Counted from the first letter of the stretch, positions 8,221-16,919 are shown. The stretch is 64,000 bases of DNA from Erythrobacter sanguineus (GCA_945878845.1 CAMCUB010000007.1:48725-112724), one strand, 5' to 3'. Notes: generated from the letters alone by a model not told the origin. Numbers and translations: made by a program.

Positions 8221-9819
8221 ATGGAGGAATTCGCCGCCCTGCTCGATGCGCTGGTCTACACCACCAGCCGCAACCGCAAGCTCGCGCTGATCGCGGCCTA
8301 CTTGCGCGCCGCGCCCGACCCCGACCGCGGCTGGGCGCTTGCCGCGCTGACCGACGGGGTGGATTTCCCGGCGGTGAAGTCCTCGACGATCCGCAATCTG
8401 ATGATGGAGCGGGTCGATCCGGTGCTGTGGGCGCTGAGCCGCGATTTCGTGGGCGATACGGCGGAGACTGCGAGCCTGCTGTGGCCCGAGCCCGAAGATG
8501 GTGCGCCGTTGCCCGACCTGTCGCTGGCCGAGGTGGTCGAGCGCCTCTCATCCCTCACCCGCGCCACCGCCCCGAAAGAACTTCCCGCGCTGTTCGACCG
8601 GCTCGACGCCAAGGGCCGCTATGCGCTGATCAAGCTCGCCACCGGGGGGATGCGGGTGGGGGTATCGGCGCGGCTCGCCAAGACCGCCTTTGCGCAGGCC
8701 TTCGAAGTCGCGGTCGAGGAGGTCGAGGAATATTGGCACGCCCTCAGCCCGCCCTACACTGAACTGTTCGCCTGGGGCGCGGGCGGCGGCCCCATGCCAG
8801 ACCTCGCCCACACCCCGCGCTTCCGGCCCTTCATGCTCGCCCACCCGTTCGAGGACGGGGTGGTCGACCTCGCCGACTACGCCGCCGAGTGGAAATGGGA
8901 CGGGATCCGGGTGCAGCTGGTCCGCGCGGGCGGCGAGACGCGGGTCTATTCGCGCTCGGGCGACGATATTTCCGCAACTTTTCCGGAGCTGCTCGACATT
9001 CTGCCGATCGATGCGGTGCTCGATGGCGAGCTGCTGGTGCGCGGCTCGGCGCAGGGCGGCGAGGCCGGGGGTGCGGCGAGTTTCAATGCGCTCCAGCAGC
9101 GGCTCGGGCGAAAGACCGTCTCCAAGGTGATGCTGCGCGATTACCCCGCTTTCGTGCGGCTCTATGATGTGCTGTTGCTGGAGGGCCGCGACTGGCGCGA
9201 GGCCCCGTGGAAGTCGCGCCGCGCGACTCTCGAAGCCCTGATGCCGCGCCTGCCGGAGAGCCACTTCGACCTCTCGCAGCTGGTCGAGGCCCCGGACTTC
9301 GCCGCCCTCGCCGCCATCCGCGACACCGCGCGCGACGAGGCGATCGAGGGCCTGATGCTCAAGCACCGCGAGAGCCCCTACGTCGCGGGGCGCAAGGTCG
9401 CCCTGTGGTACAAGTGGAAGCGCGATCCGCTGCTGATCGATTGCGTGGTGATGTACGCCCAGCGCGGCAGCGGCAAGCGCTCCAGTTTCCATTCGGACTA
9501 CACCTTCGGCTGCTGGGACGGTGATCCCGATGCCGGGGCGGAGCTGCTCCCGGTCGGCAAGGCCTATTCGGGCTTCACCGACGCGGAGCTGAAGAGGCTC
9601 GACGCCTTCGTGCGCCAGAACACGTTGAACAAGTTCGGACCTGTCCGCGAGGTGAAGCGCGCGCTGGTGTTCGAGGTGGCGTTCGATTCGGTCCACACCT
9701 CCAAGCGCCACAAGTCTGGCCTCGCCATGCGCTTCCCCCGCATCCACCGCATCCGCTGGGACAAGCCCGCTCACGAGGCGGATCGGATTGAGGGGTTGCG
9801 GGCGCTGATCAAGGATTAG
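8221..9819 (+). CDS. ATP-dependent DNA ligase, cisplatin damage response type (LigC-like)
   Basis: A 532-residue ligase. The N-terminal DNA-binding domain (residues 1-200) is helical and contains LIKLATGGMRVGVSARLAK. The adenylation domain has the nucleotidyl-accepting Lys in EWKWDGIRVQ (about residue 225), VYSRSGDDIS, DGELLVRG and EGLMLKHRES. The OB domain carries WYKWKRDPLLID and RIHRIRWDKP. It seals nicks using ATP. This subgroup is normally encoded with the MBL exonuclease upstream, often also a Lhr-type helicase and a PdeM nuclease, neither of which is present here. No strong ribosome binding site precedes the ATG. Confidence 0.93.
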   Translation: MEEFAALLDALVYTTSRNRKLALIAAYLRAAPDPDRGWALAALTDGVDFPAVKSSTIRNLMMERVDPVLWALSRDFVGDTAETASLLWPEPEDGAPLPDLSLAEVVERLSSLTRATAPKELPALFDRLDAKGRYALIKLATGGMRVGVSARLAKTAFAQAFEVAVEEVEEYWHALSPPYTELFAWGAGGGPMPDLAHTPRFRPFMLAHPFEDGVVDLADYAAEWKWDGIRVQLVRAGGETRVYSRSGDDISATFPELLDILPIDAVLDGELLVRGSAQGGEAGGAASFNALQQRLGRKTVSKVMLRDYPAFVRLYDVLLLEGRDWREAPWKSRRATLEALMPRLPESHFDLSQLVEAPDFAALAAIRDTARDEAIEGLMLKHRESPYVAGRKVALWYKWKRDPLLIDCVVMYAQRGSGKRSSFHSDYTFGCWDGDPDAGAELLPVGKAYSGFTDAELKRLDAFVRQNTLNKFGPVREVKRALVFEVAFDSVHTSKRHKSGLAMRFPRIHRIRWDKPAHEADRIEGLRALIKD

Positions 9820-9827
9820 TCCCACGC

Positions 9828-9899
9828 CCCTCGTCATTGCGAGCGAAGCGAAGCAACCCATGGATTGCCGCGCGGCTGCGCCGCTCGCAATGACGAGGG
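9828..9899. repeat. Short palindromic repeat (CGTCATTGCGAGCG type)
   Basis: A perfect 18-bp inverted repeat, 9828-9845 against 9882-9899, encloses a 36-bp loop region with a further small hairpin (GCAACCCATGGATTGC). The CGTCATTGCGAGCG core is a widely seen extragenic repeat in many bacterial genomes, so more copies elsewhere on this chromosome are likely. It lies right after the ligase stop and before the DUF1993 gene, and may work as a transcript end or as a passive repeat. Confidence 0.8.
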
Positions 9900-9973
9900 A
9901 GGGTTCGCCAAGCCTTGACGCTTGCCCCCACATGCCGCAAATAAGTTGCAAATCGCAACCGGAGAGAGAAGCC

Positions 9974-10486
9974 ATGTCCTACGCCACCGCCGCCCTTGCC
10001 ACCTATGCCAACATGCTCGGCACGCTCGACACCCTCGTCGCCAGGGCCGAGGGCCACGCGAAGGGCGAGGCGCTGCTCGCGTCGCGGCTGGCCGAGGACA
10101 TGTTCCCGCTCGCCACGCAGCTGCGGTTCGTGTGCAACATGCCGGGCGAGACCCTCGCGCGGATGACGGGGCTGGACTTCGTCTCGAGCGACACCGATCC
10201 TGCAACCCTCGCCGAAGCGCGCGAACGGATCGCGGCCGCCAAAGCGCTGATCGCGGCGAGCGATCCCGCCACCTGGCCTGCCAGCGACGCAGCGGTCGAC
10301 TTCACTCTCCCCAACGGCATGAGCTTCGCGATGCAGGCGCACGAATATTGCCGCGACTGGGCGATCCCGCAGCTCTATTTCCACATGACCGCCGCCTATG
10401 CGATCCTGCGGATGGAGGGGCTTCCCATCGGCAAAGCGGAATTTGTCGGATACATGTTCAAGTACATCAAACAGCCCGCCGCCTGA
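9974..10486 (+). CDS. DUF1993 family protein
   Basis: A 170-residue all-helical cytosolic protein matching the DUF1993 family: the N-terminal helix LATYANMLGTLDTLVARAE, LRFVCNMPGETLARMTG in the middle, and DFTLPNGMSFAMQAHEYCRD with IPQLYFHMTAAYAILRMEG at the C-terminus. The ORF track starts at 9860 inside the palindrome, but the ATG at 9974 has GGAGAGAGAA seven bases upstream and matches the family N-terminus. Function unknown; the fold probably resembles DinB-like four-helix bundles (inference). The DUF1275 gene follows after 15 bp. Confidence 0.85.
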   Translation: MSYATAALATYANMLGTLDTLVARAEGHAKGEALLASRLAEDMFPLATQLRFVCNMPGETLARMTGLDFVSSDTDPATLAEARERIAAAKALIAASDPATWPASDAAVDFTLPNGMSFAMQAHEYCRDWAIPQLYFHMTAAYAILRMEGLPIGKAEFVGYMFKYIKQPAA

Positions 10487-10501
10487 GGACACCGCCCGAC
10501 A

Positions 10502-11134
10502 ATGCACCGCTACGACCCCGCGCGCCAACGCCTCGCGCTCGGCCTTGCCGGGCTGGCGGGGCTGGTGGATGCGACCGGGTTCGTGGTGGCAGGGGGCTAT
10601 TTCACCTCCTTCATGTCGGGCAACACGACGCGGATGGGTGTGGAGCTGGTCCATTCCCCCGCTCTCGCGCTTGCCCCGCTGGCGCTGATCGGTGCGTTTC
10701 TGACTGGAGTGACCGGCGGCGCGATGGTCGGGCGGCGCTTTGCGGGACGGCACAAGCGGGTGCTGCTCGGATTGGTCGCGCTGCTGCTGTCGGCGGGAGC
10801 GGGATTGCTGGCGGCGGGGCTGCCGGTGCCCTTCCTCGGGCTTTCGGCCATGGCGATGGGCCTCGCCAATAATGTCTTCGTCCGCGATGGCGAGGTGACG
10901 GTCGGCGTCACCTACATGACCGGCGCGCTGGTGCGCTTCGGGCAGGGGATCGCGGCGAGGCTGGCGGGCGCGCCGCTCGAATCGACCCGAGGTTACGGGT
11001 TGTTGTGGAGCGCGCTTGCACTGGGCGCGGCCACCGGCGGCGCGCTGTGCCTGATCGCGCCGCTGTGGGCCGCGGGGCTGGCCGCGCTCGCCGCACTGGC
11101 GCTGTGGGGCTTTGCCTTCGCGGTCGAGCGCTAG
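10502..11134 (+). CDS. DUF1275 (YoaK-type) membrane protein
   Basis: A 210-residue inner-membrane protein with about six hydrophobic segments. The family mark is LVDATGFVVAGGYFTSFMSGNTTRMG at residues 20-45, with AMAMGLANNVFVRDGEVTVG and TYMTGALVRFGQGIA later. DUF1275 proteins are of unknown function. Convergent with the DUF167 gene, which it overlaps by 4 bp at the 3' end, so no terminator fits between them. Confidence 0.88.
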   Translation: MHRYDPARQRLALGLAGLAGLVDATGFVVAGGYFTSFMSGNTTRMGVELVHSPALALAPLALIGAFLTGVTGGAMVGRRFAGRHKRVLLGLVALLLSAGAGLLAAGLPVPFLGLSAMAMGLANNVFVRDGEVTVGVTYMTGALVRFGQGIAARLAGAPLESTRGYGLLWSALALGAATGGALCLIAPLWAAGLAALAALALWGFAFAVER

Positions 11135-11412
11135 AGCTCCACCACCAAAATCTTTTCCCGAGAAGTCGCGCCGCGCAACAAGCTCACCCGCGAGGGCGCT
11201 AGCCTGAGCGCCCGCGCCACCACAGCAAGCACCGCCGCATTGGCCGCACCCTTGTCGGCAGGTGCGCGCACCTTCACCAGCACCGCATCGGGGGTGAGCG
11301 TCACGCTTTCCTCGCGCGCGCCCGCCGTCACCCTGACCGCGAGCCGCCCGTCAGCGCCAATCCGCCCGCGCAACGCATCCGCATCCGGCAAGAGCGCCGG
11401 AGGCCACGCCAT
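11131..11412 (-). CDS. DUF167 (YggU) family protein
   Basis: A 93-residue small alpha/beta protein. VRVTAGAREESVTL, VLVKVRAPADKGAANAAV and the C-terminal LLRGATSREKILVVE are the DUF167 signature. The ORF opens at 11544 in the overlapping frame, but the ATG at 11412 fits the family length and overlaps the carbonic anhydrase stop by one base (TAATG), which points to translational coupling. The biological role of the family is unknown. Confidence 0.87.
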   Translation of the reverse strand: MAWPPALLPDADALRGRIGADGRLAVRVTAGAREESVTLTPDAVLVKVRAPADKGAANAAVLAVVARALRLAPSRVSLLRGATSREKILVVEL

Positions 11413-11987
11413 TACTTGAGCGCCGCCGCCACCGCTTCGGCGTGGTGCTTGGCGTTCTCGGCATAATGCGCCGTCCCGATCCGCATCCCCATGATCGCAG
11501 CGTCGTCGAGATCGCGCATCTTGCGCGCCGGACGCCCGCCCCACAACTCGCGCGGCTCCATCACCTTGCCCTCGGTAAGCATCGCACCCGCCGCGAGCAT
11601 CGCGTCGCTGCCGATTACCGCCTTGTTCATCACAATCGCCCCCAACCCCACGAAACCGCGGTCGTGGATGATGCAGCCATGAACCATCGCCATGTGGCCG
11701 ATCAGCACATCATCGCCGATGATCAGCGGCGAGCCCTCGGGATCGCCCGGGCGCGGCGGGTCGCAGTGGAGCACGCTCCCGTCCTGCACATTGGTTCGCG
11801 CCCCGATGCGGATCGAGAACACGTCGGCGCGCAGCACGCAATTGTACCAGATCGAGGAGCCCTCGCCGATCTCGACATCGCCGATGATCATGCAGCCGGG
11901 GGCGATGAAGGCGGTTTCGTGGATGCGCGGCGTCTTGCCGTGGATCGGGATGATGTTGACGCCGGGACGTGCGGGCGTTTCGGGCAT
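11412..11987 (-). CDS. Gamma carbonic anhydrase family protein
   Basis: A 191-residue left-handed beta-helix protein with hexapeptide repeats. Metal-ligand motifs are visible as SVLHCD, IGHMAMVHGC and HGCIIHDRGFVGLGA, containing the three expected His. The family hydrates CO2 in some members; many bacterial ones have no measured activity. It lies between the MFS/spermidine synthase fusion (11 bp upstream) and DUF167 (1 bp overlap), within a minus-strand run starting near hemB. Confidence 0.9.
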   Translation of the reverse strand: MPETPARPGVNIIPIHGKTPRIHETAFIAPGCMIIGDVEIGEGSSIWYNCVLRADVFSIRIGARTNVQDGSVLHCDPPRPGDPEGSPLIIGDDVLIGHMAMVHGCIIHDRGFVGLGAIVMNKAVIGSDAMLAAGAMLTEGKVMEPRELWGGRPARKMRDLDDAAIMGMRIGTAHYAENAKHHAEAVAAALK

Positions 11988-11998
11988 TGCGGTTCCCC

Positions 11999-14236
11999 TC
12001 AGTGGAAATTCTTCCAGATCAGATGCGGCAGGATCGAGGCATAGTCGTCACGCCACACCTCGGCCGCGGGCGGTGCGAGCGGGCGCCACTTGCCGTCGGC
12101 GGTCAGTGCCTTCAATTGCGCCGGATCGCGCGACATGGCCACCCAGGTCGATCCGGTCAGGCCCTGACCCGAGGGGTTGTCGATCCGCACCGCCGAGGCC
12201 AGCTTGCCCTCCTTCGCCAGCGCCGCCAGCACCGGCTCCAATCGGATGAAGCGGTTGGAGATATGCATCAGCAGCAGGCCATTGGGCGCCAGCGTGCGGA
12301 AATAGCCCTCCTGCGCCTCCTTGGTCATCAGGTGGAGCGGGATCGCATCGGAGGAGAAGGCGTCGACCACCAGAATGTGGAAGCTCCCCGCCGGCAGTTT
12401 CTCGAGCTGCAAACGCGCGTCGCCGATGATCGTCGGCGCTTCCGGAGCGCAGGATTGCATGAAGGTGAACTGCCCGCGGGTCGAATAGGCGAGCACCGCC
12501 GGGTCGATCTCGAAGAAGGTCCAGGTCTGGCCCGGCTGCTTGTAGCAGGCGAGCGTGCCGACGCCGAGGCCGACCACCCCGACGCGGGCCTTGTCGCCGA
12601 ACATCGCCGGAGCCTTGGTCAGCGCCAGACCCACCCCGGCCTCGCGCCCGTAATAGGTGGTCGGCTCGAGAATGCCGTCCTCGAGGCGCTGCACCCCGTG
12701 GAGCGTGGTGCCGTGGATCAGCTGCCTGAGGCCGTCGGTCCCGTCACGCACGGTGTAGATCCCGAAATAGCTCCGGCTGCGCAGGCCCGCAAAACTGGTC
12801 TGCGCCTGCACCATCGCGCCCAATGCCGCGATCAGCGCGGCACAGGCGGCGACGAAGGCCCAGCGCCGCGCGGCGAGCAGCACCGCGGCGACGATCAGCG
12901 CGGCGAAAATCGCCACGTCGATGATGCCCCATTCGTCGCTCAGCATCGACCGATCGAACAGCCGCAGCGCGCCGATGAACAGCGCGAACAGCAGCGCGAT
13001 GATGCCGAGCCGCGCGCCCTGCTCGCTCGGGAACAGCTTGGCGAGGAAGCCCGACCACGTGCCCAGCGGCAACAGCGCGGCCGCCGCAAGGATCAGCAGC
13101 GGGTGCTCCCAGGTCCAGTCGAACACCAGCGGCGCAATCAGCGCGGTGAACAGCCCGCCGAGCACGCCGCCCGCCGACATCACCAGATAGAACTGGGTGA
13201 GGCGCGCAGGCTCGGGCCGGTCCTCGTACAGCCGCGCGTGGAGCGCGACCGCAACCACGAACAGCAGCGTCAGGCTCGCCGCGACCGCGAGCAGGCTCGG
13301 GCGCGAGGAGCCGAGCATTGCGAGCGCTCCGGCGGCGGCGATCACCACCGGGGCGATCACGGTCATCACCCGCGCAAGGCCCCGCTTCTCGGCAAAGGCA
13401 AGGCTGAAGGACAGCAGATACAGCCCCAATGGGATCACCCACAGCAGCGGCATCGCGAAGATGTCGGTGGTGAGGTGGGTGGTGGTCGAGAGCATCAGCC
13501 CCGAAGGCACCGCCGACAGCGCCAGCCACAGGGCGATGCGCTTGGCGGAGGGCGCGGCCTCGGTCTCGGACGCCGCGGCGATCACCGCCGGGGCAGGCGC
13601 GGTGCGGCGGGCGAGCGCGACCAGCGCCACCAGCACCACCAGCGCGCCATAGCCGAACGCCCAGTAGCGGCTCTGCTCGCCGAGCGGCAGCACCGGCTCG
13701 ACCAGCAGCGGATAGGCGAGCAGCCCGGCAAAGCTCCCGAGGTTGGAGGCGGCATAGAGCGGATAGGGATCGCCCGCCTTGGGATGCGCGGCGAACCATT
13801 GCTGCATCAAGGGGGCCTGCGCCGAGACGACGAAGAACACCGGGCCAATGGTCAGCAGGAACAGGTAAGGCACCCACAGCGCTTCCTGCCCCGCTTCAGG
13901 GGGCGCAATCGCGGGGAGCGCGATCGGCAGGGTGAAGGCCGCCGCAACCAGCAGCGCCAGATGGATCAGCGCCTGCCGCCCGACCGCGAGGCGCGACAGC
14001 GCATGGGCATAGGCATAACCGCCCAAGAGCAGCGCCTGATAGACCAGCATCGCGCTGTTCCAGACGTTCGGCGCACCCCCAAGGCGCGGCAGCGCGAGGC
14101 GCGCGACCAAGGGTTGGACGAGGAACAGCAGGAAGCTCCCGGTGAGGATCGTCACCGCAAACAGCCAGCGGCGCGGGCCAAGGCCGGGTGCGCCGGGCGC
14201 GGCAGAAATGTCGTCAGTCAAGGCTTTGGTCCCCAT
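11999..14236 (-). CDS. Fused MFS transporter / spermidine synthase-like protein
   Basis: A 745-residue two-part protein. Residues 1-480 are membrane-embedded with roughly 12 or more hydrophobic segments (for example LFAVTILTGSFLLFLVQPLV). The C-terminal 260 residues are a spermidine synthase-like methyltransferase fold: VGVVGLGVGTLACYK is the nucleotide/SAM loop, FFEIDPAVLAYS the acidic ribose-binding strand, and LVVDAFSSDAIPLHLMTKEA the active-site strand. Members are widely called fused MFS/spermidine synthase, but polyamine synthesis has rarely been shown. The proposed start overlaps the upstream GNAT gene by 19 bp. Confidence 0.88.
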   Translation of the reverse strand: MGTKALTDDISAAPGAPGLGPRRWLFAVTILTGSFLLFLVQPLVARLALPRLGGAPNVWNSAMLVYQALLLGGYAYAHALSRLAVGRQALIHLALLVAAAFTLPIALPAIAPPEAGQEALWVPYLFLLTIGPVFFVVSAQAPLMQQWFAAHPKAGDPYPLYAASNLGSFAGLLAYPLLVEPVLPLGEQSRYWAFGYGALVVLVALVALARRTAPAPAVIAAASETEAAPSAKRIALWLALSAVPSGLMLSTTTHLTTDIFAMPLLWVIPLGLYLLSFSLAFAEKRGLARVMTVIAPVVIAAAGALAMLGSSRPSLLAVAASLTLLFVVAVALHARLYEDRPEPARLTQFYLVMSAGGVLGGLFTALIAPLVFDWTWEHPLLILAAAALLPLGTWSGFLAKLFPSEQGARLGIIALLFALFIGALRLFDRSMLSDEWGIIDVAIFAALIVAAVLLAARRWAFVAACAALIAALGAMVQAQTSFAGLRSRSYFGIYTVRDGTDGLRQLIHGTTLHGVQRLEDGILEPTTYYGREAGVGLALTKAPAMFGDKARVGVVGLGVGTLACYKQPGQTWTFFEIDPAVLAYSTRGQFTFMQSCAPEAPTIIGDARLQLEKLPAGSFHILVVDAFSSDAIPLHLMTKEAQEGYFRTLAPNGLLLMHISNRFIRLEPVLAALAKEGKLASAVRIDNPSGQGLTGSTWVAMSRDPAQLKALTADGKWRPLAPPAAEVWRDDYASILPHLIWKNFH

Positions 14237-14775
14237 TGCCCCAGCGATATCGCATATTGGATCGCCGGGTTATACGCGGGTGACATTGCCGGATCGTTGA
14301 AATCAAGCTCGGGCCGGCGTTCCATGCCCAGTTTCTCCATCAGCCGCCAGCTGCCGGTGTTGTTTTGGACGGTGATGGCGACGATCCGGGGCGCGGCAAA
14401 GGCGGTGAACCCCCAGTCGATCACCGCCCGCATCGCCTCGAAGGCGTAGCCGCGCCGCCAACGATCCTCGCGCACCAGCCAGCCGATCTCGAAATCCTCA
14501 GGGTTGGGCGCGAGCGGGTGGGCGACATGGCGCAACCCGCAATGCCCGACCATTTCTCCGGTCGCGCGCTCCTCCATGATCATGAAGCCATAGCCCCTTG
14601 TGGCGAACCCTTCGCGTGAGGCTTCCTGCTTGGCGGCGATGACGTCGCGCGGCTGCACCCCGCCGAGATATTGCATCACCGCAGGCGTGTTGAGCAGCGC
14701 CATGTGCGGATCGAGGTCGTCCGCGCCGATCTGGCGCAGGATCAGCCGCTCGGTGATGAGCACGGGTGCCGTCAC
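14218..14775 (-). CDS. GNAT N-acetyltransferase, RimJ/RimL type (first by coordinate of three)
   Basis: A 185-residue acetyltransferase. VLITERLILRQIGADDLDP is the RimJ/RimL-like entry, GHCGLRHVAHP sits in the central sheet, EIGWLVREDRWRRGYAFEAM is motif A with the acetyl-CoA loop, and IVAITVQNNTGSWRLMEKLG is motif B. It transfers acetyl from acetyl-CoA to an amine; the target is unknown. The ATG overlaps the stop of the upstream GNAT gene (ATGA). It is the last of three consecutive GNAT genes downstream of hemB. Confidence 0.88.
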   Translation of the reverse strand: MTAPVLITERLILRQIGADDLDPHMALLNTPAVMQYLGGVQPRDVIAAKQEASREGFATRGYGFMIMEERATGEMVGHCGLRHVAHPLAPNPEDFEIGWLVREDRWRRGYAFEAMRAVIDWGFTAFAAPRIVAITVQNNTGSWRLMEKLGMERRPELDFNDPAMSPAYNPAIQYAISLGQWGPKP

Positions 14776-15323
14776 GCCGCCTCCCAGCCTGCGCGCGCGA
14801 TGGCATAGGCGATGATGCGGGGGTTCTCGGCGTCAAAATCGGCGCTGGCGAAATCGAGATCCTCGCGCCGCGCCATGCCGAGGCGCTCCATCAGCCCCCA
14901 ACTGGCGGTGTTGCGCGCCACCGTCAGCGCGACCACCTCGTCCGCCCCGAAGCGATCGAAGGCGAGCGCCAGCGAGGCCGCGGCGGCCTCCCTGGCATAG
15001 CCCTTCCCCCAGGCATCCTCGCGCAAGCGCCAGCCGACCTCCATCATGCCCTGCGGCCCGCCCGGCTGGTTGGAACGCTTCAATCCGCAGAAACCGAGCA
15101 GCGCGCTGTCCTCGCGGCGTTCGACCACCCAGAAGGTGTGGCCGTGGTCGGCGAGATAGGACTCGATCCGTCCCCGCAGCGCCGCTTGCCCGCCCGCGTC
15201 CATCAGCCCGCCGAGCCAGCGCATCACCGCGGGCGTGTTGGTGACGCGCCAGAACTCGGGCCAGTCCTCTCCGCGCCAGTCGCGCAGAGTCAGGCGGGCG
15301 GTGTCGTGGCGGAACCCGGTCAT
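14772..15323 (-). CDS. GNAT N-acetyltransferase, RimJ/RimL type (middle of three)
   Basis: A 183-residue GNAT protein. RHDTARLTLRDWRGEDWPEF begins the fold, EVGWRLREDAWGKGYAREAA is the acetyl-CoA loop and VVALTVARNTASWGLMERLG is motif B. The ORF track starts at 15344; the ATG at 15323 (MTGFRHDT) is preferred because it overlaps the stop of the upstream GNAT gene by 4 bp, repeating the spacing of the next junction. Clearly a paralogue of its two neighbours, though well diverged from them. Substrate unknown. Confidence 0.87.
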   Translation of the reverse strand: MTGFRHDTARLTLRDWRGEDWPEFWRVTNTPAVMRWLGGLMDAGGQAALRGRIESYLADHGHTFWVVERREDSALLGFCGLKRSNQPGGPQGMMEVGWRLREDAWGKGYAREAAAASLALAFDRFGADEVVALTVARNTASWGLMERLGMARREDLDFASADFDAENPRIIAYAIARAGWEAA

Positions 15324-15886
15324 GCAGGGGCGTCCAGAGACCACACCGTCGTCGGGTTATCCTCGGGCGGATAGTCGGGATCGACATAGCCAAGCTCGGG
15401 CCGGAAGGTAAAGCCGAGGCGGTGCATCATCCGGGTCGAACCGAGGTTGGATGTGCTCGTCTGCGCATAGAGGCAGGGCACGCCGAGAGACCCGAAGGCG
15501 AAGCCGAGGGCCCCCGTGGCCGCCTCGGTCGCATAGCCCTTGCCCCAATGGGCTTGCGCGAAAGTCCAGCCGATCTCGCGCTGGCCCTGCAAGGCCGGCG
15601 GCGCGGCGCGCGAGCGGACGTGGAACAGGCCGACGCGGCCAACACGGGTTTCGCCCCGATCACCCCCGGCGTCACGCAGCCACACCGTCCAGCGGCAGTG
15701 GCCGTCGGGCGCGGTAAAGGCGGCGATGTCGGCGGCAAGGCCCTCCTCCACCTCCTGCGCGCTGCGCACCCCGGCGAGGTGGCGCATCACAGGTTCGGTG
15801 TTCATGGCGGCGAGCAGCCACGGCAGATCCTCCGCCACCGGGGGACGCAGGATCAGGCGCTCGGTTACGAGGACCCCCTCACCCAT
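15320..15886 (-). CDS. GNAT N-acetyltransferase, RimJ/RimL type (last by coordinate of three)
   Basis: A 188-residue GNAT protein: VLVTERLILRPPVAEDLPWL, then EIGWTFAQAHWGKGYATEAA as the acetyl-CoA loop and LYAQTSTSNLGSTRMMHRLG as motif B. The start overlaps the end of hemB by 8 bp, so it is the first of the three GNAT genes in the transcript. It keeps the family core but differs from the other two in loop sequences, which suggests separate substrates rather than recent duplication (inference). Confidence 0.87.
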   Translation of the reverse strand: MGEGVLVTERLILRPPVAEDLPWLLAAMNTEPVMRHLAGVRSAQEVEEGLAADIAAFTAPDGHCRWTVWLRDAGGDRGETRVGRVGLFHVRSRAAPPALQGQREIGWTFAQAHWGKGYATEAATGALGFAFGSLGVPCLYAQTSTSNLGSTRMMHRLGFTFRPELGYVDPDYPPEDNPTTVWSLDAPA

Positions 15887-16874
15887 TCAGGAGGCGGGCG
15901 GCGTGGGCGGCGTGGTAGGTGAGGACACCGCTGCACCCGGCGCGCTTGAACGCCAGCAGCGTCTCGAGCACCAGCGCGTCGCGATCCCCCGCGCCCGCCG
16001 CCGCAGCGGCCTCGATCATCGCGTATTCGCCGCTCACCTGATAGGCGAAGACCGGCACGCCGAACTCCGCCTTCACCCGCGCGGCGATGTCGAGATAGGC
16101 GAGCCCCGGCTTGACCATCACCGAATCCGCGCCCTCGGCAATGTCCATCGCCACTTCGCGCAGGGCCTCGTCGCCATTCGCCGGGTCCATCTGGTAGGTC
16201 TTCTTGTCGCCCTTGAGCAGCCCGCCGCTGCCCACTGCATCGCGGAACGGGCCGTAGAAGGCGCTCGCATATTTGGCGGCGTAGCTCATGATCTGGACGT
16301 TGGGATGCCCGTTCATTTCGAGCGCGCGGCGGATCGCGCCGATGCGGCCGTCCATCATGTCGGAGGGCGCGATGATGTCCGCGCCCGCATTGGCCTGATT
16401 GACCGCCTGATCGACCAGCGCGGAGACGGTCTCGTCATTGACGACATAGCCCGCACCATCGACCAGCCCGTCCTGCCCGTGCGAGGTATAGGGGTCGAGC
16501 GCCACGTCGGTCAGCACGCCGATGCTATCCCCGCAGGCCTGCTTGATGGCGCGGATCGCCTGGCACATCAGATTGTCGGGATTATGCGCTTCGCCCCCGT
16601 CATCGGAGCGCAGCTCGCGCGGGGTGTTGGGGAACAGCGCGATCACCGGGATGCCGAGTTCCACCGCCTCCTTCGCGCGGGCGACGATTCCATCGACCGA
16701 CCAGCGCGAGACGCCCGGGAGCGTGGCAATCGGCTCCTCGACGCCCGTTCCGGAGGTCACGAACAGCGGCCAGATCAGGTCCGCAGGCGTGAGAATGGTC
16801 TCGCGGTGCAGCGCGCGGCTCCACGCCGTGGCGCGGGTGCGGCGCAGGCGGGTGTTGGGATAATGTCCAGTCAT
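15879..16874 (-). CDS. hemB: Delta-aminolevulinic acid dehydratase (porphobilinogen synthase)
   Basis: A 331-residue enzyme that condenses two 5-aminolevulinate molecules to porphobilinogen, the second common step of heme and chlorophyll synthesis. Schiff-base lysines are in ADSVMVKPGLAYLD and YAAKYASAFYGPFRD. The metal segment reads DVALDPYTSHGQDG, with Ala/Asp/Asp where zinc-type enzymes have three Cys, so this is the Mg2+-activated type (established for other proteobacteria). The track start at 16895 is a TTG; the ATG at 16874 (MTGHYPNTRLRR) fits the family. hemE and hemJ lie about 25 kb away near oriC. Confidence 0.96.
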   Translation of the reverse strand: MTGHYPNTRLRRTRATAWSRALHRETILTPADLIWPLFVTSGTGVEEPIATLPGVSRWSVDGIVARAKEAVELGIPVIALFPNTPRELRSDDGGEAHNPDNLMCQAIRAIKQACGDSIGVLTDVALDPYTSHGQDGLVDGAGYVVNDETVSALVDQAVNQANAGADIIAPSDMMDGRIGAIRRALEMNGHPNVQIMSYAAKYASAFYGPFRDAVGSGGLLKGDKKTYQMDPANGDEALREVAMDIAEGADSVMVKPGLAYLDIAARVKAEFGVPVFAYQVSGEYAMIEAAAAAGAGDRDALVLETLLAFKRAGCSGVLTYHAAHAARLLNG

Positions 16875-16919
16875 GGAGGCGAGACTTACGCCCAATCCGC
16901 GCCCGACGACAAGCGCTGC

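Noticed and set aside
11969-14449. 826-aa plus-strand ORF opposite the MFS/spermidine synthase gene
   Set aside because: His/Gln/Arg-rich shadow composition; the opposite strand has clear membrane helices and a SAM loop.
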